The notes beneath the pieces are model-generated. The model ran no database searches and was not told the origin of the DNA. It saw nothing but the letters and a program-made list of their open reading frames with translations. Shown piece by piece: positions 50,989 to 62,800 of a stretch of 64,000 nucleotides of DNA; position 1 is the stretch's first letter, and each line of letters opens with the position of its first letter. This stretch comes from Neospora caninum Liverpool. Lineage: Eukaryota > Apicomplexa > Conoidasida > Eucoccidiorida > Sarcocystidae. The position numbers and the translations under genes are program-made. The DNA lies in the NCBI RefSeq assembly GCF_000208865.1, contig NC_018396.1, positions 744,001 to 808,000 on the forward strand, in the 5' to 3' direction.

Positions 50989-53900
50989 TCACCGTTTTCG
51001 CCACAGTTTGATGCGGCCATCAGAAGCTCCAGTAACAAGGCAGCCTTGTTCCTCTTCAATCTGGAGACACAGCAGCGCAACATCGCGCTTTTGCGTCGCG
51101 GCGTTGCCTGTTTGCTCGTCTTCTTCGTTGCCATGTATCTGCTGCCGAATCACCATCCAATCCGTCGCGCAAGTATTGTTTTCGACATCAGCGAAGGCGG
51201 CTTCTTGGAGGTCCCAACCGACGAGCGCACCATCATCACTGCCGCTCAGAACGCACATCCGATATTCGGGCAGTCTGTCTTCACGGTCACTCATCCCCCA
51301 AAACTCATCAAAGTCGTCACTTGCGCCTGGCTCCCCGGACCTGAGATCGGAGGAACCGAAGGAGAGGCTGCTGGCCTTCCTCGAGCTTTGCGTTCCTTGA
51401 CAACACGCGAGATCTAATAAGGTAAACTGCGCTTCCAGGCGGTACTGCTGTCGGTGCGTGTGCCCACTTAGCCCCAACACGACCTCCCCCGTGGTACGTT
51501 CTTGAAGACGAAGCAGGCCGTCGCTACACGACAGCAGGAGACTCTGGCCATCTCGAGACAAACAAAAGCTGAACAAGAACACCCACGCCGATTCGCAATC
51601 GCAACCAGATAAGCCTACGGAGAAGCTCATATATACATATATGTACGCCTATGCATACCTATGCAAGCATACACATAATAAACAATTTTTACGGATGTAT
51701 TGGCATCTGCGCATGCACAAATACTGCGAGGTTCGCCTAACTGGTAAGCGCACGGAAACGTCTCCCCTGCAGGCACCGCATATCAGATGTGATGCAGATC
51801 ATGGCGTCACTACTATGCTACAAAGACCGGAAAGCAGCTTCACATCTGCTCGAATAGAGTTGACTTGACGAGTACTGAGCAGTGTAAGAGGACGCATTAC
51901 CTCGTGATTGGCTGAGATATTTCGTCGGTGAAAAGCCGTCCCTGGCGAATGTCGTATTCGTACACGCAGCCGTCGGCGCTACACGCTAGCAAGCTATCTC
52001 CAGTGGTGAGCAAGCTGCAAGGGAAGCGAACAAAGCGTGCGCAATTTCCTCGAGACATTCTCTTTCGACAACCACAGGAGACGGAAAGCACAGGATGGAT
52101 GAAGCTGTGCGAGAGGGACGCGCCTCAGGTTCAGAGCGCTTGCCACGCGAAACTGTTTCGGAACCGCCGTTGTCCATGCGGTGTCCAGAGGAGCCCGCAG
52201 GCTGTCACGTTTCCCCTTCAGTTCAGGGTACAGAGTCCCTGGTACGAGATTCCAGCGCGGCGTCCTGTCGGGGAAACACCTGTGTTCTTTAACAAGAGGA
52301 AGGTCGGAGTTCCACATCCCGAACCCAACGGTTTGGTGCCTCCTCTCCTTCCTCCGCATTTGACACACAAGTCATGCGCCCTTGACTTGTGCCCATGGCT
52401 CTCGAGACGCGCCAACTGTGAAGAAACCCCAGGCGACGCTCGACACGAGTCGCGCCGCGAGCCGTCTCGCATGCATCTAAATTTGCTGCGGTATGCATCA
52501 CGTGTGTGTCAAAACGCTTTCCGTGAAAGCTAACCACATGCACCATCACGACTGCAGGAAGAGACCCTCGACCCGCGTATACGCCATTGGCAGTATTGAA
52601 ACCGCCGTCTGCTCCGACCCTTTCTCCCACCTTACCCCGTGACGGAATCCTTTGCATCATGCATTTCCTGAATGCACGAATGCCGATTATTGACGCGCAC
52701 ATCGTAGATGCGGATGACGCGGTCGTCGCCGGCTAAAACGGCGACATGAGAGTAAAAAGCGGCTGCTGGCTGCGGGAGGTTGTTTGGAGAACTTTGCGAT
52801 GGGAAGCTCGAACCGGGGAGCCCGGCCCCGCTCGCAGGCCGCGTCCAGGGCGCGTCCGCGCCCTCGGCGCTTTCGGCTCTAGGGCCAGACCGCGGAACTC
52901 GAGGAGGACGGTCATTGATCCCGTCCAGAAGGAGGCACGCTCGGAGCTGGCCTGGGAAACAAGGACCAGGTACCGTGCAAACGGTGTCATAGAACGCGGC
53001 AAGTTCATGTGAAGGTGGACGCAACAACGTGAACCAGATGCACAGCTGCACATGGTCTGTGCTGAACGGTGGGGAGATGGAAAAGAAGCCTGCGTGGTCT
53101 CCGGCTGCTCCCGCCCTCTGGATCTCTCCTCTTGTCTAAGAAAACAAGTTCGTCCGTTCGTCAACTCATTTATGCGCTTTTTACACAGACCCGGGCGCGG
53201 TGATAGCCTTTATCCGTTTTGGTCTGTTCGCCTGCTTCGTTCCACAGACTCAAGAGCTCGTTCTGTCTTCACAGGCGTTTGATAACACGGATAAGGACCG
53301 GCCCCCGAGAGCTGCATGCACACGTTTCAGGGGGCTGTCCACACAGCGCGCGCCGCCCTAGAGAGATTCTGGATAGTAGGAAAACGATTCGCTGCGGCCG
53401 AAACGTCACAAAATGAAATCGGCAAGCACTGCGTTCCTTCATTTTCGAGCACGCGCGTCGACACTAGAGGAGTGAAAGTTGTTGTTGACCGCGCAAGTTG
53501 AGAGCCTTACCACGGTGTCTAGGAAGCGCCTTCGTCACTTGCTGGGTCTCGACGTCCCACAGAAAGGCCCGGCCGTCCGCACCCGTGGAAAGAAACGTTC
53601 GATTTCCGAAACCGCTGCTCACGCAGGTTACCACACAGTCGTGGCCACCCGTGGTACCCGCTGAAGCACACGCCGAAGAGCGAACCACCGACGTAATGAA
53701 AAAAGCTGGAGAGAAGGAGCGACAGAACGGTAGAGCTGCCGCAATGATGAATGCACTTGGGGTTCGTACACATACACACCTTTATGTTTTTAAACTTGTA
53801 CTCCGAACGGAAATGAGGGAACGGGGCCCAGTCCACTGAAAAGAAAGATCTTACATATAGAGCAATGGCGAGCAATGGTGATACGGGCATTCATTTAAAG

Positions 53901-54439
53901 ACGTCAGCATAGATAACCGGATGCACGGGAGCTCTGCATCACAGCGCATGCTCTTTTTTTTTGCGAAAAAAACTACGGTGATTCTTACGTCAGCGAACCG
54001 TTGCTGTGGACGCATACCCTCACTCAGCAACAGAGCTGCATAGAACGCGGAAGAGAACCGCCAGCACGGACTAGCAGACGCATGCAACCTGTGTATTTCT
54101 GCGTGTGGAGAGAAGACGCAGTTTTCCTGTGTAGAGTTTCGTTCAAAACGCTATCACCTGGATGTCGAATGCGTTTTCCTCGTCACCCCTCTCACCTCGG
54201 AAAGTGGCAACATGACACCCAGTTGTAGGATTGGAGAGGGAGACGGTTTTGTCAGAAGATGCAGCAAGAAGGTAATTATTGTCTCGCGAAAAACACAAGA
54301 AATTCACGGCGGCGCTGTGCGGACGAAGGGTGCTGCAATGCCGGAAGGGAAAGGACAACGCTCTTGAGGTATTCTTTTTCGGTCCCCACTGAGGTGAGAA
54401 GTTACCACCTCCAGGTGAGGTGGATGAAGAGTACCGCAT
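50989..54439 (-). CDS. WDR83/MORG1-like WD40-repeat protein
   Basis: WD40 beta-propeller resembling WDR83 (MORG1), a spliceosome-associated scaffold protein (family knowledge). Exons: 54439-54196, 53660-53511, 52951-52636, 52014-51901 and 51568-50989, phases 1,1,2,2; 467 residues. Blades seen in order: HSAAVNFLCFSRDNNYLLAAS with SDKTVSLSNPTTG; STGADGRAFLWDVETQQV; VAVLAGDDRVIRIYDVR; SLLACSADGCVYEYDIRQG followed by LFTDEISQPIT; CLSRDGQSLLLSCSDG; VLSGSDDGALVGWDLQEA; and VTGASDGRIKLWRKR at the end. The VYEYDIRQGRLF blade and the YRLEAQF segment match WDR83 closely. The family is usually about 315 residues; here an insertion of about 70 residues splits the third blade and another lies near the C-terminus. 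The start at 54439 is the only ATG in the open frame, but an upstream exon cannot be excluded. Confidence 0.87.
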
Positions 54440-55528
54440 ATCTTCACATCCAGAAGAGAAGTCAAGGACAAGGTGTCTAACGCAGACCGACGTTGACGCC
54501 GCGTCTGTACGACTGTTCGCGCAACACCGAAGAGACAACGGACACGACGGCAAGCAGTGGGGCCGGGAAATGGGCTTGTCGCACTGTTAAGGTTGAAGCA
54601 AGACACCTGGCGTTCTCATTCAGAAAAATGCATCCTTTCTTCCTCCGACGTTCTGCATATCCTCCGCTTGTGTAGTTTGTCACCTCGACACCGGCTGTCT
54701 CAACGCCCACTGCCGGTGTGTCGCCGCTCATCATTCCGTGGCGAGAGAATCCATCATTGACCCATTCAACTTCTCACGCTTCCGAGACCTGGCAAGCGAC
54801 ACACTGGCGACGCACGTGTAGAAAAGAAGAACTTTTGGTCGAGCGCAACGTGAAAATCGATACACTTTTGACGAGAACATGTACGCAGCCCTTGGTATTA
54901 AAGGGGTGCTGCAGAACCAATTTTTCGCACAAAAAAGTGGCACGTAGCGTGAAAACACTCAGCAGAATCAACACAGGTGGCAAGGAGCAAATGTCTTCGC
55001 CCCAAATAGCGAACCTTCCACAAACAAAACGGCGATGTTCACAGTGTCAACTGAAAAGACTCCACGAGCTCTTTGAATTTGCATGCACATGCAGACACGG
55101 TTGACCTTGGAACGCGAGAGGCTTCTAATAAAATACAGAGTTCTACGACGGCTGTTCGAGGTCAATATCCAATCAAAAACCTGCGGACTTGCGTGCTACG
55201 AAAGAAACACATGCGCTACCATATGCATAGGGGAAGCTGAAATGTGGTGCTAGACAACACATCACCAGAGCAGGATAAATCGTCCGCTTGTGAGACGGCC
55301 AGTTTCCTTCGATACCGTGATGTCAACGCCAGTACTTTTGTGCAACCACAGAAACATATTGGAAATCAGTAGCATTCCTGTCTCAGGGATTAACACCCCC
55401 TGGACGAGGGTGCTGATCATACTAGCATCTGCGTAGTAGTTTTCTATCGTCGTTTAATACGAGTGACAGCAGCAATCCAAGTATTTGAAGAACTTTTAAC
55501 CGGTACTATATTATTGACAGGAAAAAAT

Positions 55529-56048
55529 GTTGCACAACCCATCCAGTTACTAAACAGGTGCCAGGCCAACAAGAATTCGACCCGTGTATTCCCTAGAAAA
55601 AAGTGTTGCACAACCCATCCAGTTGCTAAACAGGAGCCAGGCCAACAAGAATCCGACCCGTGTATTCCCTAGAAAAAAGTGTTGCACAACCCATCCACTT
55701 GCTAAACAGGTGCCAGACCAACAAGAATCCGACCCGTGTATTCCCTAGAAAAAAGTGTTGCACAACCCATCCAGTTGCTAAACAGGTGCCAGGCCAACAA
55801 GAATTCGACCCGTGTATTCCCTAGAAAAAAGTGTTGCACAACCCATCCAGTTGCTAAACAGGTGCCAGGCCAACAAGAATCCGACCCGTGTATTCCCTAG
55901 AAAAAAGTGTTGCACAACCCATCCAGTTGCTAAACAGGTGCCAGGCCAACAAGAATCCGACCCGTGTATTCCCTAGAAAAAAGTGTTGCACAACCCATCC
56001 AGTTGCTAAACAGGTGCCAGGCCAACAAGAATCCGACCCGTCTATTCC
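55529..56048. repeat. 76-bp minisatellite, seven units
   Basis: Units begin GTTGCACAACCCATCC at 55529, 55605, 55681, 55757, 55833, 55909 and 55985, an exact 76-base period. Copies are nearly identical, with single changes (GAATTCG or GAATCCG, GTGCCAGG, GAGCCAGG or GTGCCAGA). The last unit breaks off after about 63 bases at TCTATTCCGT. Units abut without spacers, so it is not CRISPR-like. The period is not a multiple of three and no frame runs through the whole array, so it is non-coding. Confidence 0.97.
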
Positions 56049-57732
56049 GTACAGACTAACATCAGGAATAGGGAGGTGCACGCCTAACACTTGTAACATT
56101 GACTACGCAGCTGGTCGCCCGTGTCGTCAACCGAATTTGTAGAGCCACCGACCGTTTCTGTTCTAGGCTCTAACCAGCGAGCAAATTCCGAAGAGAGAGA
56201 ACCCACCCAAGTCAGTTAGTCGGAAGCCTGTCGAGCCTTCCGAAACATATTGTGGGCAGACACTTCTCAGTGGTTTTCGCCCGTACAGCCCACAGCGGTG
56301 AGAGGGACAAAACGTACTCCTTGACCGTGGTTTGGTGGCCAGTTGAGTATTACTCGAAGCAGTCTGCGTTTCCGAGATCACTGAAAGAGGGGCACCAGCC
56401 TCACAAAGTGTTTGTGCAGTTCATGTGACTCATGCTTCCGCCTGGGTCGAGCATGCGGTTCGGTCCCTCGTCGCGCGTAGGGAGGAAAGTCTCCGATGTA
56501 ACAAGACTTGCCTTATTCGCCCTTGTCTTTTCTATTTCTCCCCCTCTCCGCTTTATTGTTGTCCTCTCTTGTGGAGGCAGCTTTGTTTCGAGGGGAGGAA
56601 AAGTTGAAGAAGGAATATTCTGTGCACAAGGTCCGGAGCCGCACGCTCCAGCCTCGGGCTAAGTTGTTGTCACCGTCCAACTACGACTGTGACAAAAAAA
56701 CTTCAGCCTGATGTTGGTACTAGACGTCAGCCTTTTCCCTGTCCTAGTAAGTAGTAGGCTGGCATGCGAGGCAGTTAGTCGCAAGGGAACGTGTGATACA
56801 GGATACGAGGCGGTGCATATCACGTTACTGCCTGTCTGTTGAAGTTGATCTGTTTTTTGTATAATATGGAGAAAAGAAGAGCGAAGGCGAGGAAGCGAAT
56901 CGGAGGGCGGCGAGGTCAACGGGAGAACTAAGTCACGCCCCCATAGAGACTAACTTTCCCGGTGACACATGTCCCTGAATTCACTCTTCCCACCGTAGCC
57001 GCTGACAATGATGTTGGCGGCCCCTTACATGCCCACCCGTTCAAGTTTGAAACCACTTCCGCGCAATAAATCGAATGAAGTTCTCGTAACTGGTTTTCCC
57101 ATTGTAATACGCCTCCCGCCAATTGCAAGCCTGCGGACGAATATCGGCTTTTCCTCTTGAGATTGTTCATACGCTAATACAACAACTTAATGGTCACATG
57201 CATTGTCTCGGCAAAACGATTTCCCCAAGAACAGAGCAACCGCGTGAGCCTAAACGACCTGAAAGGCAGCATGCGCTCGCGCTACCATCAGGCGTGCCGA
57301 ACGGGGCACACCTGTCCTCTGTGCCTTTCTCCCATACTTCAAAACAGTATGGTTCCATAGTGACAAGGAAAACATCGTTCGATTCCTTGTGAGACGAAAT
57401 TGTCTCTGTGGCGTTTTCTCTGTTATCCAATCGTTGGGAATTTGAACGTCATTTTGTTCTCCGTGTTTTTTGCAGGCCAGCGAAGCGGATTGCCGCTTCC
57501 TGGGCATACTCTACCCAGCAGCCGGTGTCCCTTGCGGATTCCAATTTCGTCTGCATTACAGTCCATCAATTCACCAGCGCATGTGTTCTTTTCGTGTCTC
57601 TATGCTGTAGAACTCTGATTCGCTATTGTGCGAACGAAAAGATTGCCTTGTGTAGAGTCTCCCACCGGGACGCCTCGCAGAAACCCTAATTGCCGTCCTC
57701 TGTCTGTAGAGCGACACCGTGCGTCTCTAACG

Positions 57733-57761
57733 TACACACACACGCACACGCACACACACAT
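57733..57761. repeat. Imperfect (CA)n microsatellite
   Basis: CA dinucleotides broken twice by CG (ACACACGCACACGCACACA pattern) in the spacer upstream of transporter C. Confidence 0.85.
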
Positions 57762-58710
57762 ACGAAATACGCAGCCTCTGGGGATTACAACTTTCAATGA
57801 AAGAACCGTTTTCCGGTTGCGCACGCGGATCAGGCATACCGTCGAGGTGTTGCTCTTCCGACTGGTGAACTGTTGTCCTTCATTGCGGTCGTCGTCCCAG
57901 GTCCAATTATTTGTATTTTCTTTTCCCACTCTCTGGGAATGGGTACGGCTGGCTCCGTCGCTGTCTTGCGTGTGCGAACAGCAACTGAGGAAAACCACGG
58001 TCAGACACCGAGCTGAAGTGAACTGCAATGACAATTCTGTGGTTATTGACATTTGCCTACGTCAAGCTGGTCTATTTTGTGTCCCTCCACAAATATCTCC
58101 GTCTTGAGGGCGAGAGGAAATCTCCGACCTAGACGTTTGAGATCGTTGAGCTCTGGCATATTCTCGGTATGGATTTGGAAAGCCTTGCCAAACGTGGAGC
58201 CAAAGAACCGGAAACGCAAAAGTGCGAGACCAAGCAGTTTGTATTACCAGGTCCTACATTAGATATTCAACGGTTTTCGAGTGAAACATAGCGTTACGTT
58301 GTACTACAAGGCTGCCGCTTACGTTAACTTCCTGGTCGCACGGGTTCACCCCGTCCGGGCGCAACGGAGGAGCATGTGTCGGGCCAGGACACCGCAGTTT
58401 TCGGAGTTTATGTAGGATCTCTAACCCAGATGTTCCTTCGGCATATTTTATCAGGTTTCTATTCGCTATGGGTGACTCTGCTCTCGGGTGACTGATTTTC
58501 TGTGAACTGCCGAGTTTCCCGAAAGGTAGACACAGCTTCTGTGTATTGGACGCGCAGGGAGCGACGATTGGGGGGCAAGAGGAGGCCACTCGGGCCTACG
58601 CGGTCGACTGAAGACAACGAGTTGCACGGCGAGGATTGGCTGCTCGCTTCTTCAGAAGTGGGTTTTTTCGTGCCTTTTTCAGGTGTTTCTTTCGGGCACA
58701 AGTCCATTTC

Positions 58711-59883
58711 ATGGAACCTGTGTCTCCGGCGACCCTTTTCTTCTGTCTCGATTCTCATCCTCTCCACGCTAGGGGGCGGTGTGCCACCGGGCTGTTGGCT
58801 GGTCGAGCTGCCGCGTCTACCGCAAGGTCCGAGAGTCCCCTTCTTCCGCCACAAATCATATGGCCGTTGACGCATTTTTTCCCTGAGACCGGCAAATTTA
58901 GTGCAAACGCTAAGTCCACTAGTCTCCCTCCGGATTCCGCACATGCTTCCGCACACACAACGGGATATGTGCCCCTTACCAAAGGGTGGGCGCCAACTGG
59001 GGAGACTGTAGGTCCTGGCGACCCTGTTCCATCGCAGAGAAAAGGAAAGGGACTACAAGGTTTCCGGGAGAGGCACGGGGTGACCACAAGAGTGACATCT
59101 GCGTTGATGGGCCTAGAGGAGCCACGAATAAGGCAACGGAGTAAATCATACCTTCAGCTGGGACTCGGCGACGTAAACCGGGGCCGACCCAGCTGGCGAA
59201 GGCAGCCCCGTCTCTACCGAGTGGCTGGCTCACAGAATCATCTTGTAACTCTCCCTCTTTTCGTGGGCGTATCCGTGCCTGCAATGTCGCCAAGGACACT
59301 CTCGGAGGTGCCTCTTCTTGAAACAAACACATATTTTTCGGCAGCGGAAGACAAGTCCTGCAGTATCGTCGGACAGAACGGAGCCTCCAGGAGGCAGTTT
59401 GAATCATTGCAAGGGAGAGACGTGGAAGCCACCGTTGGCCACCGCAAAACAGAAAGTAAAGATTCGGTTGCCTTGCAACGGCGTTCTCTGGTGACACAAA
59501 AAGAGAAATGCCATCACAGTATTGCGCCAGCCATGGCACTGGGGAGTTCAGCCCACACCTCTAAACCTTGTTACTCCCTTTCACAACACACAGACGACGG
59601 CATTGTTGGACGCTTGCAGCGTTTTCTGCTAACGTTGGCAGCAGAAACCCCTAGGAAGAGTGGACTGTCAGAGAAGAATTTCTGTTTTCCGATGGTAATA
59701 ATTCGTGGTAGAGGGAACATCTCACACATTTATGCGCTCGTTGAGTCGCCGGCTTCAGACAATGTCTCCGTCGACATTGCCGGCCGGTCGCTGCAAGGAA
59801 AGTGCCCTCTCGTCCGGCGCACCTTCGAGCCAGATAGAGTGCACGTCCATCTCAACGGGACATACGGAACTGGACGTACATGA
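58711..59883 (+). CDS. Long open frame, possible N-terminal exon of transporter C
   Basis: The frame is open from about 58636 to the stop at 59881, far longer than expected by chance; the first ATG in good position is at 58711, 28 bases after an acceptor-like TTTTTCAG. The predicted product is Ser/Arg/Gly/Thr-rich without a recognised domain, like the disordered tails of coccidian proteins. It overlaps the exon 1 frame of transporter C by about 180 bases in another phase. A 64-base intron (GTAATA at 59695 to TTCAG at 59758) would join the two in phase and add 328 residues. Such a short intron is unusual, so this may instead be a separate gene or a chance frame. Confidence 0.35.
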   Translation: MEPVSPATLFFCLDSHPLHARGRCATGLLAGRAAASTARSESPLLPPQIIWPLTHFFPETGKFSANAKSTSLPPDSAHASAHTTGYVPLTKGWAPTGETVGPGDPVPSQRKGKGLQGFRERHGVTTRVTSALMGLEEPRIRQRSKSYLQLGLGDVNRGRPSWRRQPRLYRVAGSQNHLVTLPLFVGVSVPAMSPRTLSEVPLLETNTYFSAAEDKSCSIVGQNGASRRQFESLQGRDVEATVGHRKTESKDSVALQRRSLVTQKEKCHHSIAPAMALGSSAHTSKPCYSLSQHTDDGIVGRLQRFLLTLAAETPRKSGLSEKNFCFPMVIIRGRGNISHIYALVESPASDNVSVDIAGRSLQGKCPLVRRTFEPDRVHVHLNGTYGTGRT

Positions 59884-62800
59884 GGTTGGTGGTGCAGATG
59901 GAGGAAACTACGACTTACTACGGGAGTCGACTACGGAAGATCGCAGGACCACATCCCTGCCAGACAGCAAGAACGTGTGGTCTGGGTCACTATTCAGCTG
60001 GCCGAAACGAAGCAGCTGTGCGAGAACACTAGGAGACAGAGCAAAGGCAGATTTTTCCACGGAAAACGGCGGGGGACTCCTTGTCGACACAGAGGTAGAT
60101 GATTTGGAGATGACCACGGGAAGGGCAGATGCCGACGATGACATGACGGAATTAAAAACTGGTATTCTTTCCATCGAGGCAGCTGGCGAGGCGAACACAC
60201 GAACAGGCACCTGCAGTAATTATGGGTTGAAAGGTGGCAAAGAAAGCGAGCGGCAAGTACAGAACGTGGACAGGTCAGGGATGAACGGTGGGAAACATGG
60301 TATGTGTGGAGACCGCGGATCCACAAAGACATCCTGCGTGTCCTGTAGGAATGCATTTGACCGTCATTCGGAAGACAGCACCAACGAACACGAATCGGGG
60401 ACGCCGTCGAACGGTATGTCTTGGCACATTTTCTGGGACCTGGAGAATTCGATTTTTGCTTTTGGGTAATTGCCACGAACAAATTTATAAAGGGTGCTAT
60501 TCTGCCATTTGTGTCCTGACGTGGGGCAGAAACGATGCCGCATGAGCTCTACACTTGAAAGCGTTTCACCGTTTTCCCTTCAGAGCGTACAGCAGCGAAG
60601 TCAATAGAAGAGAGAACATAAACACATACACCGTCGCTAGTGATGTCGCTTTACCGCCACGATAAACGTATCTCATCTCATGATGCTTAAGGAGTCGACC
60701 AAAAGGTTTTCCGAGCTGTACCAGAGACACATTTGTTTTCCTTCCTTGGTGTTTCGACCGTGTGTTCGTTGCAGGTCTATCTCCTCGGCGACTCGAGACG
60801 AAAAAGTCGGGTCTTTCGTGGACGGCAGCAATCATTCTGAAATCCTTCATAGGTGGCGGATTTCTCTTCCTCCCTCACGTGTTTATGCGAGGCGGGCTCA
60901 TTCTTTCCTTTCTCATCTTTTCCCTTGTCTTCGCAGCGGCGCTCTATTGCATGATTTTGCTGGTTCGGTGCTGCAGACCCGGAGTCACGAATACATACGA
61001 AGAACTTGCTGAGCAGACATATGGCAAACGGGCACGGCGAATGGTTGAGTTTTGTGTCGTCATATCTCAGTTGGCGTTTTCAACTGTCAATATCGTGTTG
61101 GCTGCGGGGAATATAAGAGATGTCATTTGGACAGCAAGTGGGTGTGACCCGAAATTCGAAATACCCACGCGGGTGCTACTCTGGGTGGGGGCTGTGGCCT
61201 ATGTGCCACTGTGTCTTATCAGGCAGATGAAACACCTTGCACCCATAGCTTTTATCGCCAATGTTGGAACAGGCGTGGGAATCATCATGTTGTTGGCTGC
61301 CCTGGGATTCGAGCTAGCCGCCAGAAAGGAACCCGTGGAGATCACCTTGTTCGACTGTCGAAATTTCCCTCTCGTGTTGGGAACGGTCATATACATGTGG
61401 GAAGGTGAGAGAAAAATGCCCAAATAGCTAATATGCATTCTGGAAATACAATATGCATGCACATGGATAGTTAAACTTGTAAAATCTCATTTTGGCAGGT
61501 CCGCATGAACGCCACATTGTACACAGTCCGTCGTCTAAAAAAAGACGCGCTGGCAGCCCCCGTTGACGCGGTCTTTCCGCAGGTAGAGTTTAAAATCCAG
61601 TTAACCCTAAATTAACTGGATTTTAAAGATAGCTCCTCATACACCCCATTCACACAGATACAATGTGTGCACACGTCTTATTGTCCGTTGATTTCGTCGA
61701 CCAGCGACACGTACGACGGAACTAGACTGGAGACGACACACCCGAAGGATACAGCCGAGGTTTGTTAGGTAGCATCCAGCGCGTGGCCCTTGCCTGTCTC
61801 ATGGCAGGATTTTCTGATTTGATAGCCTGCGCGTTGCTGTCTGTATTGCTTCGAGGGCGATTCGTTTCTGCCGCGTCGGCGGTACGGAACAACGGAAAAG
61901 AACTGATCGTTGCTATCTACTCATCTACTTCTGTATGGAGTATCTTTTATTGTCCGCTGCATTCCCGTCTCCTTAGGTACTGGCCTGGTGCTTCCGATTC
62001 GAGACAACGCGACGAAAAAGGTGCAGGAGAGCTTCCCACGAGTGAGCCTAACGCGATGCGTGCTGTCGGAGTGAGAGCAACTCCGCGTGGAGGTTTATGT
62101 GGTGGAGGTGCCTTCGACACATGTGTATGTGTACCAAGATGGTGTCTGTGTGGATGCATAAGCATGCGTAATACTAATAAACAACCGACATCGTCGCATG
62201 AGGGCACCATCTCACACGATCGCCGGCATGCAGGCAATTTGTACGTTTATGTATATATATGTAAGCACTAGCGGCAAACGAACACGTGCCATAGCCCATA
62301 TAGGTATTTGTCGGGGCGGATTTGCACGCTACCACTTTCTGAATCAGCGTTGGGTTCTCGTCCAACGACTGCAGTGGGAGCAGTGGGAATCTGCTTTCAT
62401 GCACAATCTGGTGTCGGGTGTCGGCTCCTGACATACGCGAGACGGGTAGCTTTCGGGTGTTGCGTTTTCGGTTCCCTCCCAGGTTTTGTCACTATGTCTA
62501 GGAGCGCTTTTCCTGACCTACACGGGGTTTGTCATTTACGCGAATTTCACGTTTGGCGTGCGTTTGGAATCCGTAGTCCTCTTTAATCTACCTGCCAACA
62601 TCCTGGGGGTCAGCGTGCAGGTGAGAAGGGAAATACACCGTACCACAACGTGCTTGTGAATATACATGGTGTCAACTAGAAGTGTCTGAAAAATAATGTC
62701 GTACCGGGCGCATTTTGTTCGCGACAACCAGCAACAGCCAAGTATATGGCTCTTTGGAAAATCGTTCAGCACAGTTTACTGTAGGTGTAGGCAGAAGGAT

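Larger units (their letters stand above)
54440..59731. other. Divergent spacer, WDR83-like gene and transporter C
   Basis: A 5.3 kb region between divergent starts. It includes the 76-bp minisatellite at 55529-56048, an imperfect (CA)n run at 57733-57761, and the long open frame at 58711-59883 described separately. The rest shows only short frames and should include both promoters. Confidence 0.5.

Noticed and set aside
55529..56048. Regular repeats as a possible CRISPR array.
   Set aside because: The units are contiguous without unique spacers, the unit is 76 bases and the genome is eukaryotic.
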